Source of the DNA: Chaetoderma sp. LZ-2023a
Taxonomy: Eukaryota > Mollusca > Caudofoveata > Chaetodermatida > Chaetodermatidae
Length of the DNA: 64,000 nucleotides
Direction of reading: 5' to 3'
Assembly: GCA_034401795.1 (NCBI GenBank)
Contig: JAVVLW010001269.1
Coordinates: 1 to 64,000 of the forward strand
Shown here: one piece after another, positions 10,351 to 21,632 of the stretch
Layout: every line of letters starts with the position of its first letter
Position numbering within the stretch: the first letter of the stretch is position 1
Notes under the pieces: generated by a model
Seen by the model: the letters and a program-made list of their open reading frames with translations, nothing else
What the model was told of the DNA's origin: nothing
Database searches by the model: none
Translations under genes and position numbers: made by a program

Positions 10351-12950
10351 ATGCTCATGAGCCAGTCACAGTTTTCGTCATCATCATCACTCAACATTCC
10401 GCTGCCTGCGCCCTTGCAGACCGATGAATGTCTCGGGCTTATTCAGGTTGTAAGCCGGTCCGGATTATCTCCTGTCACTACTACATCGTCACTGGCTGGG
10501 CCGAAGAATTTTCCCACCATAGTGGTCCAGGTCGTCACACATCCGCTGTCTTCTACTAAGCGAATCGCATCTTATATTGTATCTGTCATTTCTCCAGCCA
10601 TACTTCCGGCCCCAGGCGCGGGTTTCTTCCCGGCCCCGGGTCTGGATTCTGACCGCCTTAGGTTACCGGCTCCATCAGGTGGGCCAGACCCGGCTCTTGG
10701 GCAGGGTTCGACCTCTGGAGTGGCGCCGGGTTTAGAGGCTGTGCAGGCTCTGGCCCCGGGCCCGTGTTTTTTTCCGGCCCTGGGGTGGGATGTCGGTCGG
10801 CTCAGGTTACCGATTTCATCATTGGGTCCGGACCCGGGCTTCTACCCGGGTCTGGCTGTTAGGGATTCTTCGGAGTCCTGGTTCCCTTGTGTCAAGTTTT
10901 TCTGCCCAGGCTGTCCCGCCCCAGATCGGACCCAGGCCCGGCTCGGGTCCGATCATTCCGGCTTGTCAGAATCAGTTTTGAATTTGTTTCCCCACCCCAG
11001 CGCCGGCCAGAACGGGGACTGGTTCTCCCGGCGTGTCAAAATCTTTTTTGGATTTTTCTTCAGATTTTGGTCTTTCATCGTGTCAGTTTTCTCATCCCCG
11101 CTCCCGGGGCCTAGTTGGGCTCCGGATCCGGGGCCAGCATTGAATTCTCAGGCTTCCTCTCGGCTTATGAAAGGATTTTTCTGGACGGTCGGCAGGTCCT
11201 CTTTGGGATACTATTAGTTATTTCAGAAAGGACCTGGGGCCTCATCCGGGGTTATCAGATCCGTGCCCAGGTCCGTCTAGATCTCAGATTTCTTCCGGTA
11301 GGGTTAATTCTAACTCAGTTTCCCATTCATCTTTCTAATTCTGAGAATGTTAAGCATATTTCAGTCATTAGTCAATCATTATCTGATCATTCTCGTTCAG
11401 ATTTCCCTGTCCTTTCATCTGGTGATCATCTCTCAATTACCTCTTTCCAGATCGTTAGCAGGTAGTTTTTCCAGTGATCAGAATCCATCTTTTTCTTCAG
11501 ATCATTTGTCCCAGGATAATGTTAATCAGGATTTAGTTAGTTGCTATCTAAATGAATCTTTAGTCAATGAAATTACTGCTATTGGCCTTTCATGTAAAGA
11601 TTATTCCTTGTCAAAGGACAGTTCTAGTAATTCTATTATCACTGCTTTTAGGAGCTCTGTTGATTTCCTTCCATCTTGATTTTTCCCTGGTTCCTAGGAG
11701 TATTCTGCGTCATTCTCGTTCTAAGGTTAAGTTTGCAAATTCATCTACTTCAACATCATCCATTCATCCTTCCTTAGGCTCTGATATTTTGTCTAGTGAT
11801 GTTGAAGTGTCCCCCATTGTAGATGATTTTCAGGATTCTATCCCTTCTCAGGATTCAGTCTGTTTTACCACATGATCCAACTTCAGGCAGACCATCTGAT
11901 TCCAAATTTTTGTTCTTAGGGCTGCTCAGGTTGATTGGGCTAATACTCATCAGTGGGTGGCAGATTCGCTTCATATTGATTTACAGCCGGAACGTACTAG
12001 TCATATTTCATACAAATCTCCGTTAGTTCCTGAAGACAATATTTCCTTTAATAGAGTTCTTCCGATTAACAATTTTTCTGCTGATATTTTGAATTATTTT
12101 TCACAGCATGTTTTTCAGATTTTTCACTGGTTCCTCCTGATTTAGCGTCATCTATTAGAGTTCCTCTTTCAGACTTCCATGCTACTATTAGACATAAGTC
12201 TTTATTTGGTGATGCTTCACATCTCATCAAAGATACTGGTAAGTCTGGATTTTCTGATTCGGCCATGATTAGATCCTTAGAACATTCCGCTAGACTAAGA
12301 TTTAAGCTTTCTAATTTCTCGGCTCTTCTTTCTGAAGCTGTTTTTAAGGTTTCCTCTAGAGGTGAATCCATTCCTCAAACAGCTTTGTCCTGTATGGCTG
12401 ATATCTCTAGATTTAACCTTAATTTAGACGCTAGACTGGTGGGCTTTGTCAACAATTGTCGTAGGAAGAGAGCTCTTAGTTCATTAGCCATTTCTCAAGG
12501 ACACTTATCTCTACTTCATGCTTTGGTAAGGAATTGTTTGGTCCAGAATCTACTAATCTCATCATGAAAGAGGTGGATAGATTAAAAAGTGTTCATGAGA
12601 TTTCTTCCAAAGTTGGTATTCCTCAGGCCTCTAGGAAACGTTCTGTCACCCCGGTTCGTTCGTTTCCTTTATCATCCCCTTCTCAGAAGTTTCCTCGTTC
12701 TGATAATCACTCCTCCTTTCCTTCTAGGACCTTTGTGAATTCCAATAGATCTTTCAATCATTCTAGATCTCCTAGAGTTTCCTCTCGGGATAATTCTCCT
12801 CGTAAATCTTCTCCACAACATAGGTCTCCTGTTCAGGATAAATACTCCGACGTAGTTTCCAATAGGTCCAGAGCACAAATTCCGTTTAGGAAACAGTCTA
12901 GAAGTTCTCGTAAATCGAGTGGTCGTTTTCATCCTCGTTTTTGACGTCAT
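10351..12950 (+). pseudogene. DIRS-A ORF1 (gag-like) middle and C-terminal parts
   Basis: An 867-base open frame from 10351 is Pro/Gly/Ala-rich with repeated P-A-P-G and P-G-P motifs and is locally much more GC-rich than its surroundings. After several frame changes, 12265-12567 encodes a helical segment (RSLEHSARLRFKLSNFSALL ... LSSLAISQGHLSLLHALVR). Then 12534-12944 encodes a Ser/Arg-rich tail (SPRVSSRDNSPRKSSPQHRS). The position directly upstream of reverse transcriptase fits ORF1 of a DIRS element. No known domain is recognisable. Confidence 0.5.
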
Positions 12951-13069
12951 AAGTTCAGCAGATGGCCCTTTTGTTTCTCTTCCTGCAGATTTAAACTTTC
13001 AGTCACCTACTATTTCAAGTTTTCCAAGTATCCCAGTAGGCAATCGTCTTTCCAGGTTCAGAGATTACT

Positions 13070-13720
13070 GTGATCTTATTCAAAATCAGTGGGTACGGCC
13101 ATTATCCTTCTTGGAAGGTAAATCTTCCCTCTCTTTCTGTTGTTCCTCGTTGGACCCCTGTTCCTTCTTGCCCAGAAAAGCTCTTGGCTCTAGAATCAGC
13201 GATTCTATCTCTGATATCAAAACTTGCGGTAGAGCAGGTTTTGGATTGGCAAGACAATCCAGGTTATTTCTCAACCATGTTTTTAGTTCAGAAGAAAGCG
13301 GGTGGTTGGAGACCCATCATAAATCTGAAGTCCCTCAATCTTCAGATTGTGAGTCCATCCTTCAAAATGGAGACACTTCTATCCATCATTCAATCTCTCC
13401 AGGTGGGTTTATGGACGATATCCATCGATCTCAAAGACGCGTATTTCCAATGTTCCTATTCATCCGGCATTCCGCAAGTTCCTTCGTTTTGTGTACAAAG
13501 GCAGTTTGGCAGTTCTGCAGCCTCCCTTTCAGGTTGACCACATCCCCTTAGGTTTTCACACGAATAGTGTTGTCGGTAGCCGCTTGCCTTCGTCTTCAAG
13601 CAATATCAATTCACGTCTACATAGACGATTGGCTGTTCAAGGCTTCCGATCCTGCATCCATCATTGTAGATGTATCAGATGCTATCCAGGTCTGTCTTCA
13701 TTTAGGTTAGATCATCAATG
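13070..13720 (+). pseudogene. DIRS-A reverse transcriptase, frameshifted
   Basis: The first frame encodes WTPVPSCPEKLLALESAILS, NPGYFSTMFLVQKKAGGWRP, IINLKSLN and then ISIDLKDAYF. These are reverse transcriptase fingers/palm motifs with the catalytic D in DLKDAYF. The frame then shifts; KFLRFVYKG and PFRLTTSPR-like words appear in other frames, and an HVYIDDWL-like word is encoded near 13613-13635. The DIRS-type wording GGWRPIINLK and the neighbouring RNase H and recombinase support the assignment. It is non-functional as read. Confidence 0.75.
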
Positions 13721-14079
13721 TGGAAAAGTCGCGTCTCCCCAAGTCAAGTTTTTACCCACCTGGAAGTCACCTTCGACCTTGCCCAGGGGAGATTATTCCC
13801 CTCCCCAATGTCCAGACGTTAATGTCCACTGTTCAAGCTCTCAAGGTAGGCCAATTAATTTCAGCCAGATCCTTTCTCAGGATCATAGGACTCATGGTTT
13901 CAGTGGAAAGGTGACTCTGTGGGTCCCTCTGATGAGAAGACCATTCCAGTTTTATCTTATGGCCCATTTGAATCAGTCTAGATTCTCTAGAGATTCCAAT
14001 TCTTATCAAACTCTCTCATGAGCCATTGCCAGTTTTGTAAAGCCTGTCAATCCCTTTTATTAGAGGTTCCTGTCCACCC

Positions 14080-14957
14080 TCCAATCCCTCAAGGCTATTA
14101 TCTTCACAGATGCGTCCCTGGAGGAGTGGGGTGCCATTTGGGTTTCCAGGAAGATCTCGGGAACCTGGTCCCTCATAAAATCTTCTTACCATGTCAACCT
14201 GTTAGAACTGTGGGCTGTTTTCCATGCCCTAGTTCATTGGGAACCCTTAATTCTTGACATGTCAATCCTTATCAGGTCAGACAATTTCACAGTGTTCTCG
14301 TTCATCAATCATATGGGGGAACCAGGTCGGTCTCTCTGTCGAGAGACCATAATCATGCTTCACTGGTGCAAGTCCCGCAACATTTTTCTTCGAGCATCTC
14401 ATGTCCCAGGCAAGCTGAATTTTCTAGCCGACCAATTATCTCGCCCTTCCAGGATACCAGAAACAGAATGGGAGTTGAAAGAGGCTGTAGGCCAGTTGAT
14501 TTTCCTTCAGTTCGGTCGTCCCCTTATAGATTTGTTTGCCACCCTCAAGAACAGAAAGATATCCACCTTCATATCTCCCTTTCCGGAACCTATGGCTCTT
14601 TCGGTGGACGCTCTAGCTCAGTCTTGGGACAACATGTTCGCTTATGCCTTTCCCCCGACGATCCTCATTCCTCTAGTCCTCAGAAAGATCAGACAACATC
14701 CTTGCGTAGTCCTACTGATAGCTCCATTTTGGCCAACAAAACTTTGGTTTCCGGATCTCCTGGACCTTCTTGTAGATCTCCCTATGCTACTTCCTGTCTC
14801 CCACAATCTATTGTCCCAGAACAGAGGCAGGATCCTCCATCAGAATCCAGAAATCTTTCGACTGTCAGTCTGGAAGCTGTCGAGTTGCCACCTTCTTCGT
14901 CAGTATGTTCAGTCAGATCTCAGGAATCTTGGAAAAAAAACTCAGATCATCAAGTAG
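14080..14957 (+). pseudogene. DIRS-A RNase H and downstream DIRS-specific domain
   Basis: Words of RNase H appear in two frames: IFTDASLEEWGAIW-like around 14103-14150, and RSDNFTVFSFINHMG, HVPGKLNFLADQLSR in the frame starting at 14259. The latter continues into PLIDLFATLKNRKISTFISP, then PMALSVDALAQSWDNMFAYA and FPPTILIPLVLRKI. This is the DIRS domain often described as methyltransferase-like. The corresponding DIRS-B segment is at 41830-42196. Confidence 0.75.
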
Positions 14958-15029
14958 AAACATTTATAAAGCTTGATTTGAGTTTTTCAAAAGATGGTGC
15001 TCAAATCATTCTATCTTGCCCTCTGAGGC

Positions 15030-15560
15030 CTCTGTAATTAAAGTCACTGATTTTCTGGTCTTCCTTTTTGATCAGAAAAAACTCAGTTAATACTATCAGA
15101 TCTTATCGTTTTGGGCTGAATTCTTTTTGTTCAGTGTCTTTCTGATCCTTCAGTTCAAGTTCAGAAACACTCGCGACCTTATTAGAGGTATGGGTAATTC
15201 TAGACCCCCCGTTTAAAAAACCTCTCCCTACTTGGAACATGTCACTTGTTCTACAAGTTCTAGCAGTGAAACACTTTGAACCGTTAGGTACGGTTTGTTT
15301 AAAACACCTTACACTTAAAGCAGTATTCTTGTTAGCAGTAGCTTCCGCCAGCCGTCGTTCTGAAATTCATGCCCTTTCTGCGGAGCTTGATAGATTTCAA
15401 ATTACTGGGAATAGCATTATTCTCTATCCTAGGGCAAAATATTCTATCCAAAACTCAGTCAGTTAAATTCTTAGGTAAACCTATTATAATTCACAAACTT
15501 TCCTCCTTTTCCCCAGACGATTCTGTCTGGTGTCCAGTTATCGCCCTTTAATATGTATAA
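15030..15560 (+). pseudogene. DIRS-A tyrosine recombinase, truncated
   Basis: A core-binding-like segment around 15040-15150 (VTDFLVFLFDQKK, TIRSYRFGLNSF) precedes a frame at 15239 encoding LTLKAVFLLAVASASRRSEI then HALSAELDRFQ. The Arg in SRRSEIHALS is the box I catalytic position of the recombinase. The later HxxR and Tyr residues are absent because the copy ends at about 15567. In DIRS-B the homologous words are SARRRSEIHALSAEQD. Confidence 0.75.
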
Positions 15561-15567
15561 ACTTTGC

Positions 15568-17030
15568 ACTGAGGCATGTGCAGATGTGCATGTGCTTTTT
15601 TCGCGACCAAAAAATTATTCATTACAGAGTTATCCCCCTTTAAATATCTTAAAGACGATACATAAACTGCATTGCCAATCATTTCTTGTCAACGCAACTC
15701 TACAGTTTAGCTCCGATTCTTTTGAAAATGGGTGTGTGTTATCATTACCACGTGTAGGTGTGCATGTGCTATCCATGTACCTGTATGTCCATCCGTCTGT
15801 CAAAATGTATGTATGTTCGTCTGTCAGTCCATCCATCTCTGACAATCATTTCTTGTCAACGCAACTCCTAGAGGTCTCAATGGATTAACTTTAAATTTCG
15901 TCAACATTATCAGTATCATGTGCAGATGTGCATGTGCTTTTTTCGCGGCCGACAAATTGTTCATTACAAAGTTATCCCCCTTTAAATATCTTAAAGCCGA
16001 TACATAAACTGCATTGCCAATCATTTATTGTCAATGCAAATCCTCCTAGAGGTCTCAATGGATTAACTAAAAATTGTGTCGCCATTATCAGTATCATGTG
16101 CATATGTGTATGTGCTTTTTTCACACCCGAAAACTTGTTCATTACAGAGTTATCCCCCTTTAAATATCTTAAAGCCAATACATAAACACTGCATTGCCAA
16201 TCATTTCTTGTCAACGCAACTCCTACAGTTTTGCTCCGATTCTTTTGAAAATTGGTACATGTTATCATTACCACATGAAGGTGTACATGTGGTCTCCGTA
16301 TACCTGTACGTCCGTCCGTCCAAAATGTATGTATGTCTGTCTGTCAGTCCATCCATCTCTGAAAATAATTTCTTGTCAAGGCAACTCCTAGAGGTCTCAG
16401 TGGATTAACTTTAAAGTTTGTCCACATTATCAGCATCATGTGCAGATGTGCATGTGCTTTTTTCGTGGCCAAAAAATTATTCATTACAGAGTTATCACCC
16501 TTTAAATATCTTAAAGCCGATACATAAACTGCATTGCCAATCATTTGTCAACGCAACTGTAAGTGTTATCATTACGACATGAAGATGTGCATGTGCTATA
16601 CGTATACTTGTACATCCATCCATCTGTCCAAAATGTATGTTCGTCTGTTGGTCCATCCTTGTCAATGCAACTCCTACAGTTTAGTTACAATTCTTTTGAA
16701 ACATGGTAAATCTAGTCATTACCATCCGAAGATGTGCATGTGCTTTTTTCGCGGCCAGAAAATTATTCATTACAGCGTTATCTCCGTTTGAATACCTTTA
16801 AGCCGATACATAAACTGCAGTACCAATCATTTCTTGTCAACACAACTACAATTTAGCTGTGATTCTATTGAAACTTAGTAAGGATTATCATTACCACTTG
16901 AAGATGTGCATGTGCTATCTGTATGCCTGTACATCAATACGTCTGTATAGAATGTATGTGTGTCAGTCTGTCGGTCCGTCCATCTCTGGCAATCATTTCA
17001 AGATGTCAACATAACTACAGTTTAGCTACG
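15568..17030. repeat. Complex tandem/dispersed repeat block, 'GATGTGCATGTGCTTTTTTCG' type
   Basis: GTGCATGTGCTTTTTTCGCG recurs at about 15586, 15928, 16108, 16450 and 16735. Each is followed by CATTACAGAGTTATCCCCCT, AAGCCGATACATAAACTGCA and CAATCATTTCTTGTCAACGC. Between units lie CCATCCGTCTGTC and ATGTATGTATGTCTGTCTG tracts. Units are about 180 and about 340 bp, so the array is heterogeneous. Many short open frames arise because the repeat lacks stops in some phases. They are not genes. Confidence 0.8.
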
Positions 17031-17143
17031 ATGTATGTTTATCTGAAATGTTTGGATCCTGGGAGATATACCATTTTCTGATGGCTCTTGTTAACTCCTG
17101 TGGATAATAATGTTATATAATGTTCTACTTTTATGTTTGTTAG

Positions 17144-17298
17144 TTGGTAATTTGGCAGAGAGTGGTTCTGTGTCATCTAGCTGCACCGAGCAGGCCAGTA
17201 TATCACAACAACAGCTACTTCTCCAACAACAGCAATTGCAACAGCAACAGCAACAATTGCAGCAGACACAGCAACCGCAGCCGTCTAATCTTGGACTG
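17144..17298 (+). CDS. Wnk: WNK kinase, exon B: Gln-rich linker
   Basis: The exon follows TTTTATGTTTGTTAG and ends at CTG|GTAAAT in phase 0. It encodes GNLAESGSVSSSCTEQASIS then a Gln/Leu-rich run (QQQLLLQQQQLQQQQQQLQQ) and PQPSNLGL. Joining to exon A in phase 1 gives one Val codon across the junction. A second in-phase acceptor, TTTGGCAG, lies 12 bases downstream, so the first four residues may be optionally spliced. Gln-rich low complexity between the two PF2-like domains is common in animal WNKs. The assignment rests on splice sites, phase and composition, not on a conserved domain. Confidence 0.75.
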
Positions 17299-17311
17299 GT
17301 AAATTTTGTTG

Positions 17312-18345
17312 CCATTGATATTGTGACATGTGTGTCAGTCCTTGCTGACATTGATATTGTGACAGGTGTGTCAGTAGGTGCTAGCATTGATATTATGACA
17401 GGTGTGTCAGTCCTTGCTGACATTGATATTGTGACAGGTGTGTCAGTCCTTGCGGGCATTGATATGACAGGTGCGTCGCTCCATGCAGGCATTGATATTG
17501 TGATAGGTATGTCAGTCCTTGCTGGCATTGATATTGTGACAAGTGTGTCAGTCCTTGCTTGCATTGATATTGTGATAGGTGTGTCGGTCCTTGCGGGCAT
17601 TGATATTGTAATAGATTTGTCAGTCCTTGCTGGCATTGATATGACAGGTGTGTCGCTCCTTGCGGGCATTGATATTGTGACAGGTGTGTCAGTCCTTGCT
17701 GGCATTGATATTGTGATGGGTGTGTCAGTCCTTGCGGGCATTGATATTGTAATAGATGTGTCAGTCCTTGCTGGCATTGATATGACAGGTGTGTCGCTCC
17801 TTGCGGGCATTGATATTGTGACAGGTGTGTCAGTCCTTGCTGGCATTGATATTGTGATAGGTGTGTCAGTCCTTGCGGACATTGGTATTGTGATAGATGT
17901 GTCAGTCCTTGCTGGCATTGATATGACAGGTGTGTCGCTCCTTGCGGGCATTGATATTGTGACAGGGGTGTCAGTCCTTGCTGGCATTGATATTGTGACA
18001 AGTGTGTCAGTCCTTGCTGGCATTGATATTGTGATATGTGTGTCAGTCCTTGCGGGCATTGATATTGTAATAGATGTGTCAGTCCTTGCTGGCATTGATA
18101 TGACAGCTGTGTCGCTCCTTGCGGGCATTGATATTGTGACAGCTGTGTCAGTCCTTGCTGGCAGTGATATTGTGATAGGTGTGTCAGTCCTTGCGGGCAT
18201 TAATATTGTAATAGATGTGTCAGTCCTTGCTGGCATTGATATGACAGGTGTGTCGCTCCTTGCGGGCATTGATATTGTGACAGGTGTGTCAGTCCTTGCT
18301 GGCATTGATATTGTGACAGGTGTGTCAGTCCTTGCATCATTTTCT
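17312..18345. repeat. 36/33-bp coding-length minisatellite
   Basis: About 28 units of the form GTGTGTCAGTCCTTGCTGGC + ATTGATATTGTGACAG occur (36 bp, with a 33-bp variant carrying GATATGACAG). The 33-bp variant falls at about 17461, 17638, 17779, 17920, 18097 and 18238, spacings of 177, 141, 141, 177 and 141. The higher-order unit is therefore 33+36+36+36 bp, sometimes with one extra 36. Because all units are multiples of three and lack stops, long frames stay open on both strands. These are repeat shadows unless the intron is retained. The array starts about 14 bases after the exon B donor. Confidence 0.9.
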
Positions 18346-18557
18346 CTATTAAAGCCACTTGTGATAGAATAATGAAATTTAACATACCTAGTAGGAGGAC
18401 GACTTGCAGCACAACAAGTGGTTAGCAGTCAATGGACGAATTCAGTTTTAGCTATACGCTGCCTGCCTATCTCTAGCTAAGTTCCACCTACGCTTTGCAC
18501 GTGTTGGGATCGATCAATCCCTACAATCTGAATCTCAATTTTCAGAAAACTATACTG

Positions 18558-18622
18558 CTGTTGAATATTTTGAAACTAATTTAACTGGGTGCCCATCAAA
18601 TTAGTTTCAAAATACTCAACAG
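18558..18622. repeat. Palindromic MITE, family P2, short form
   Basis: CTGTTGAATATTTTGAAACT and AGTTTCAAAATACTCAACAG form an inverted pair separated by a short core. The CTGCTGCCTATGGCAG apex found in longer copies is missing. Confidence 0.85.
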
Positions 18623-18659
18623 AATGTTTATTAAATAGTAAAGACATACAATTCGTACA

Positions 18660-19050
18660 ACTTGACAGACTTAAGCCTTTGTGTGTGATAACTTTTACAA
18701 TCCGAATACAGTGATGTGTGATAACTTGTACAATCAGAATACAGGAATGTGTGATTGTGTGTGTGAACCTTTACAATCAGAATACAGTGATGTGTGATTG
18801 TGTGTGATAACTTATAATCAGAATACAGTGATGTGTGATTGTATGTGTGAACTTTTACAATCAGAATACAGTGATGTGTGATTTTATGTGTGAACTTTTA
18901 CAATCAGAATACAGTGATGTGTGATTGTAGGTGTGAACTTTTACAATCAGAATACAGTGATGTGTGATTGTGTGTGAACTTTTACAATCAGAATACAGTG
19001 ATGTGTGATTGTAGGTGTGAACTTTTACAATCAGAATACAGTGATGTGTG
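18660..19050. repeat. 43-bp minisatellite
   Basis: The unit GTGATGTGTGATTGTAGGTG + TGAACTTTTACAATCAGAAT + ACA repeats about nine times. The spacing is 43 bp between copies at 18871 and 18914, with slightly different lengths toward the left end. The antisense open frame across it is a by-product. Confidence 0.9.
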
Positions 19051-19317
19051 TTTGGTTTCACTGATACAAAATAGCAGAGATTATCTCTCATCACTGAAAT
19101 TCTCAAATCATCTTTTTCTAAAATTTAATTGATGGCTAAAAATGTATTTCTATAATTAAAAAAAATAATAATACAGTTCTGAAATGTGGCTTTTTGCTAC
19201 AAAAATGTGTATTTTTAAAGTAATTATGGATAAAGAGTTGAAAGCGTCAATCAGTCTAAAGCTAATTGTCCATCAGTTAATTAGAAATAAGCATGCCTAC
19301 ATATATATTCTTTCTAG

Positions 19318-19506
19318 ATTCAGGGTCAGACAGCCCAGCAACTACCAGCACCGGTACAACCACCCAGGCCCGTGCAACCATATGGTATAAATTATCTTCC
19401 GATGGGGTATTTTGGCACTAACTATCCACTGATGAGTCAACATTTATGGAGTCAGCTGCCCCCACAACACCAGCAATATTCAATACAAGCCAGTCAACAG
19501 CAGCAG
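19318..19506 (+). CDS. Wnk: WNK kinase, exon C: Pro/Gln/Tyr-rich linker
   Basis: The exon is bounded by TTCTTTCTAG and CAGCAG|GTAATT, 63 codons in phase 0 at both ends. It encodes IQGQTAQQLPAPVQPPRPVQ, PYGINYLPMGYFGTNYPLMS and a QLPPQHQQYSIQASQQQQ end. Composition and phase match exons B and D, and the frame is open throughout. There is no conserved domain. It belongs to the disordered region between the two PF2-like domains. Confidence 0.8.
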
Positions 19507-19773
19507 GTAATTGTACATTATATATGTGTGGTCTGTACAAGTATTCAAACCTAATGTTGACAATATGTTTGTGCAAAAGAGCTCTATTAGCATGATATTT
19601 TACCGTAGAACTCGCCATTGTAGATGTTCATAAATATTTACGATGACAATGGAATGGATTTTTGCGTTTTAATTCCTCTATTTTTTTGTCAGAAATTTAG
19701 ATGCATAATCACAGGTCGTCGTTGCCACTGACAATGATGGTTTTGCTGCAAACTTTTTCTTGATAGGTTGCAT

Positions 19774-20200
19774 TAACCTTTTAATGGTCAAATATGGTCA
19801 AGGAAATCTAAATATTTGGTTATTGACCGTCCACTTGCAGGCCAAGAATAAATTATTTTTGATAATTTATCAATGGAATGATTGGCTCAGTTATCGAGCC
19901 AACGTTGCAGTTGTAAGATTTCAAATATAGTTTTCTCTTGATCTGTGCATATCCGCCAACCCTTTAACCCTCAATTTTGTTCAAGATTAGAAAATGACCA
20001 TTTGCAGACCAAGAGAAGACTATTTTTGAACATTTATCATTGGAATGTCTGGCTCATTTATCGAGCCAGTCATTCCAGTGGTAAAGTTCCAAAAATAGTC
20101 TTCTCTTGGTCTGCAAATGGAGATTTTTCAAGACCACTGCAGAAGCAGATAAACATCAAGTTTGTGCTGGCTTGTGGGCATCGCCGTTTTGTCTGATTAA
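19774..20200. mobile_element. Two abutting palindromic P1 MITEs sharing a TTAA
   Basis: The first copy runs from TTAACCTTTTAATGGTCAAA (19774) to the TTAA at 19964-19967. The second starts at that TTAA and ends at the TTAA at 20197-20200. The second has the typical core GACCAAGAGAAGACTATTTT ... AAAATAGTCTTCTCTTGGTC around a GCTCATTTATCGAGC apex. The ends and TTAA junctions suggest a piggyBac-like target preference (inference). Confidence 0.8.
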
Positions 20201-20936
20201 CCAATAGTTTGTCATGTCATGTAGGTACAGAAGCAAAAATAATCCAAAATCTAATATGGCCGTCAGCAGTGTTTCCGATCGCATCTAAATTTTCTAGGTA
20301 CAAATGACCCCACACACTGAAATCTGGGGTCCCAAACTGAAAATATTGTGTTCCTTTCCAGTTTTTCTCCTCCATGCTAAAATTAGAAGGTACCAGGGCC
20401 TCACAGCGGTGAATTAAGGTGGTCCCATGCGAGATTGTGTGTATTTTTGAGCAAAAACAAAACTAATTAACATTTAATAATCGCACAAGAAATTAAGGGG
20501 TCCCATGGGAGCCACTACCACAACTTTTGTGTGTCCCAAGGGACCCACTACCACAACTTTTGTGTGTCCCAAGGAGCATTTTATGGTTATCTACACCATC
20601 AAAAGGACACGTATGAGAATCCCTGGGCGTCAGACAGTAGTAGCAAGCTTGAAAATTAGTTTCAGATTAAAAATGCAATTTCAATAACCCCGCTTCTGTT
20701 CGGGATTTCACTGGTTCTTTGGACTAGGTCTGATGAGCATACACCTTGTAGATGAGTTTGCTGATGGTAACATGGCAGCACTAGCGTTTGTTAGATCGGT
20801 TTCAAAATTCTGAAATACATTGAAGTAGGTACATGGAAAAGGACACTCAAAATAAATTGTGATCTATCCGAGTGTATAGTAACATTTAGTGTGTTATATC
20901 AGCCAAAAATGGATTCTGCTGTGGTCTTGAATAAGT

Positions 20937-21063
20937 GTCCATTTGCAGACAAAGAAAAGACTATTTTTGGAAATTTACCACTGGAATGACTGGCTCGATA
21001 ACCAAGCCAGTCATTCCAGTGGTAAATTTTCAAAAATATTCTTCTCTTGGTCTGCAAATGGAC
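20937..21063. repeat. P1 hairpin core, near-perfect 127-nt palindrome
   Basis: GTCCATTTGCAGACAAAGAA ... TACCACTGGAATGACTGGCT pairs with AGCCAGTCATTCCAGTGGTA ... TTGGTCTGCAAATGGAC around the apex CGATAACCAAG. Only a few mismatches are visible. The flanks (TATATCAGCCAAAAATGGAT on the left, TTTTGATGGCTAAACGGTTA on the right) are the usual P1 shoulders. Confidence 0.9.
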
Positions 21064-21632
21064 ATTTTCCATGAAAAATTCCAGAAAATTTTGATGGCTA
21101 AACGGTTACAGTTTGAGCCTATTCAGATCGATAGTTTCCGAGATGAGGTCCATATATATATCCAGAATTTCATCCAATCTGTATCCAAACTCTGAAATCC
21201 TGATCAAGAGCAATGTGTGTAAATCCTGTTTTACAATAACAACTGATTTTGTGTTAAAATCTGAGGTAAATTGGATCATTAGTTTCTAAACGATGAGCAT
21301 GCATGCAATATTCTCTTCCCATTACAGTGGCAAAGGCTAAGACTAATATTTATTGACTAAAAGTTTCATTTTCCTTGCAGGAATTTCTTGCTAGTCAATA
21401 TCATATTTTCTAAATAGAGATTCAAGCTAATAGAGGGCGCCCTCGAGTACCTGATGTCATAAATTCATAATCAATGATCGAATCCAATCTATCACTCAAA
21501 CTTTGACGCCATAATCAATTACTTCACATGTAGGGTTGACGTCGCAATCATAACTGACAGAAATACTCGTTCATAAAGCTGAAATAAATAGTCTGTCAAG
21601 TGTACGATGGGTTTACAATTTAATAAACATTT

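Larger units (their letters stand above)
9675..15567 (+). mobile_element. DIRS-like retrotransposon A, decayed and 3'-truncated
   Basis: In order on the + strand are an ORF1 region with a Cys-rich module (9819-9931), a low-complexity Pro/Ser-rich stretch (10.35-12.9 kb), reverse transcriptase (about 13.07-13.7 kb), RNase H (about 14.08-14.45 kb), the 'DLFAT...VDALA' domain (14.5-14.8 kb) and part of a tyrosine recombinase (about 15.03-15.55 kb). This order, with a recombinase in place of a DDE integrase, defines DIRS elements. Many frameshifts and stops break every domain. The recombinase stops before its HxxR and Tyr boxes, where a repeat block begins at about 15568. The left boundary is uncertain, between about 8985 and 9675. 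I could not identify inverted terminal repeats for this copy. Confidence 0.8.

Noticed and set aside
10351..11217. Pro/Gly-rich 288-codon frame as a host secreted or structural protein
   Set aside because: It lies between the ORF1 Cys module and reverse transcriptase of DIRS-A and has overlapping frames of equal quality, so it is better read as part of the decayed element.
17091..18412. Antisense open frames of 404, 202 and 70 codons over the minisatellite
   Set aside because: Every unit is a multiple of three and lacks stops in these phases, so open frames are automatic. There is no start context or domain.
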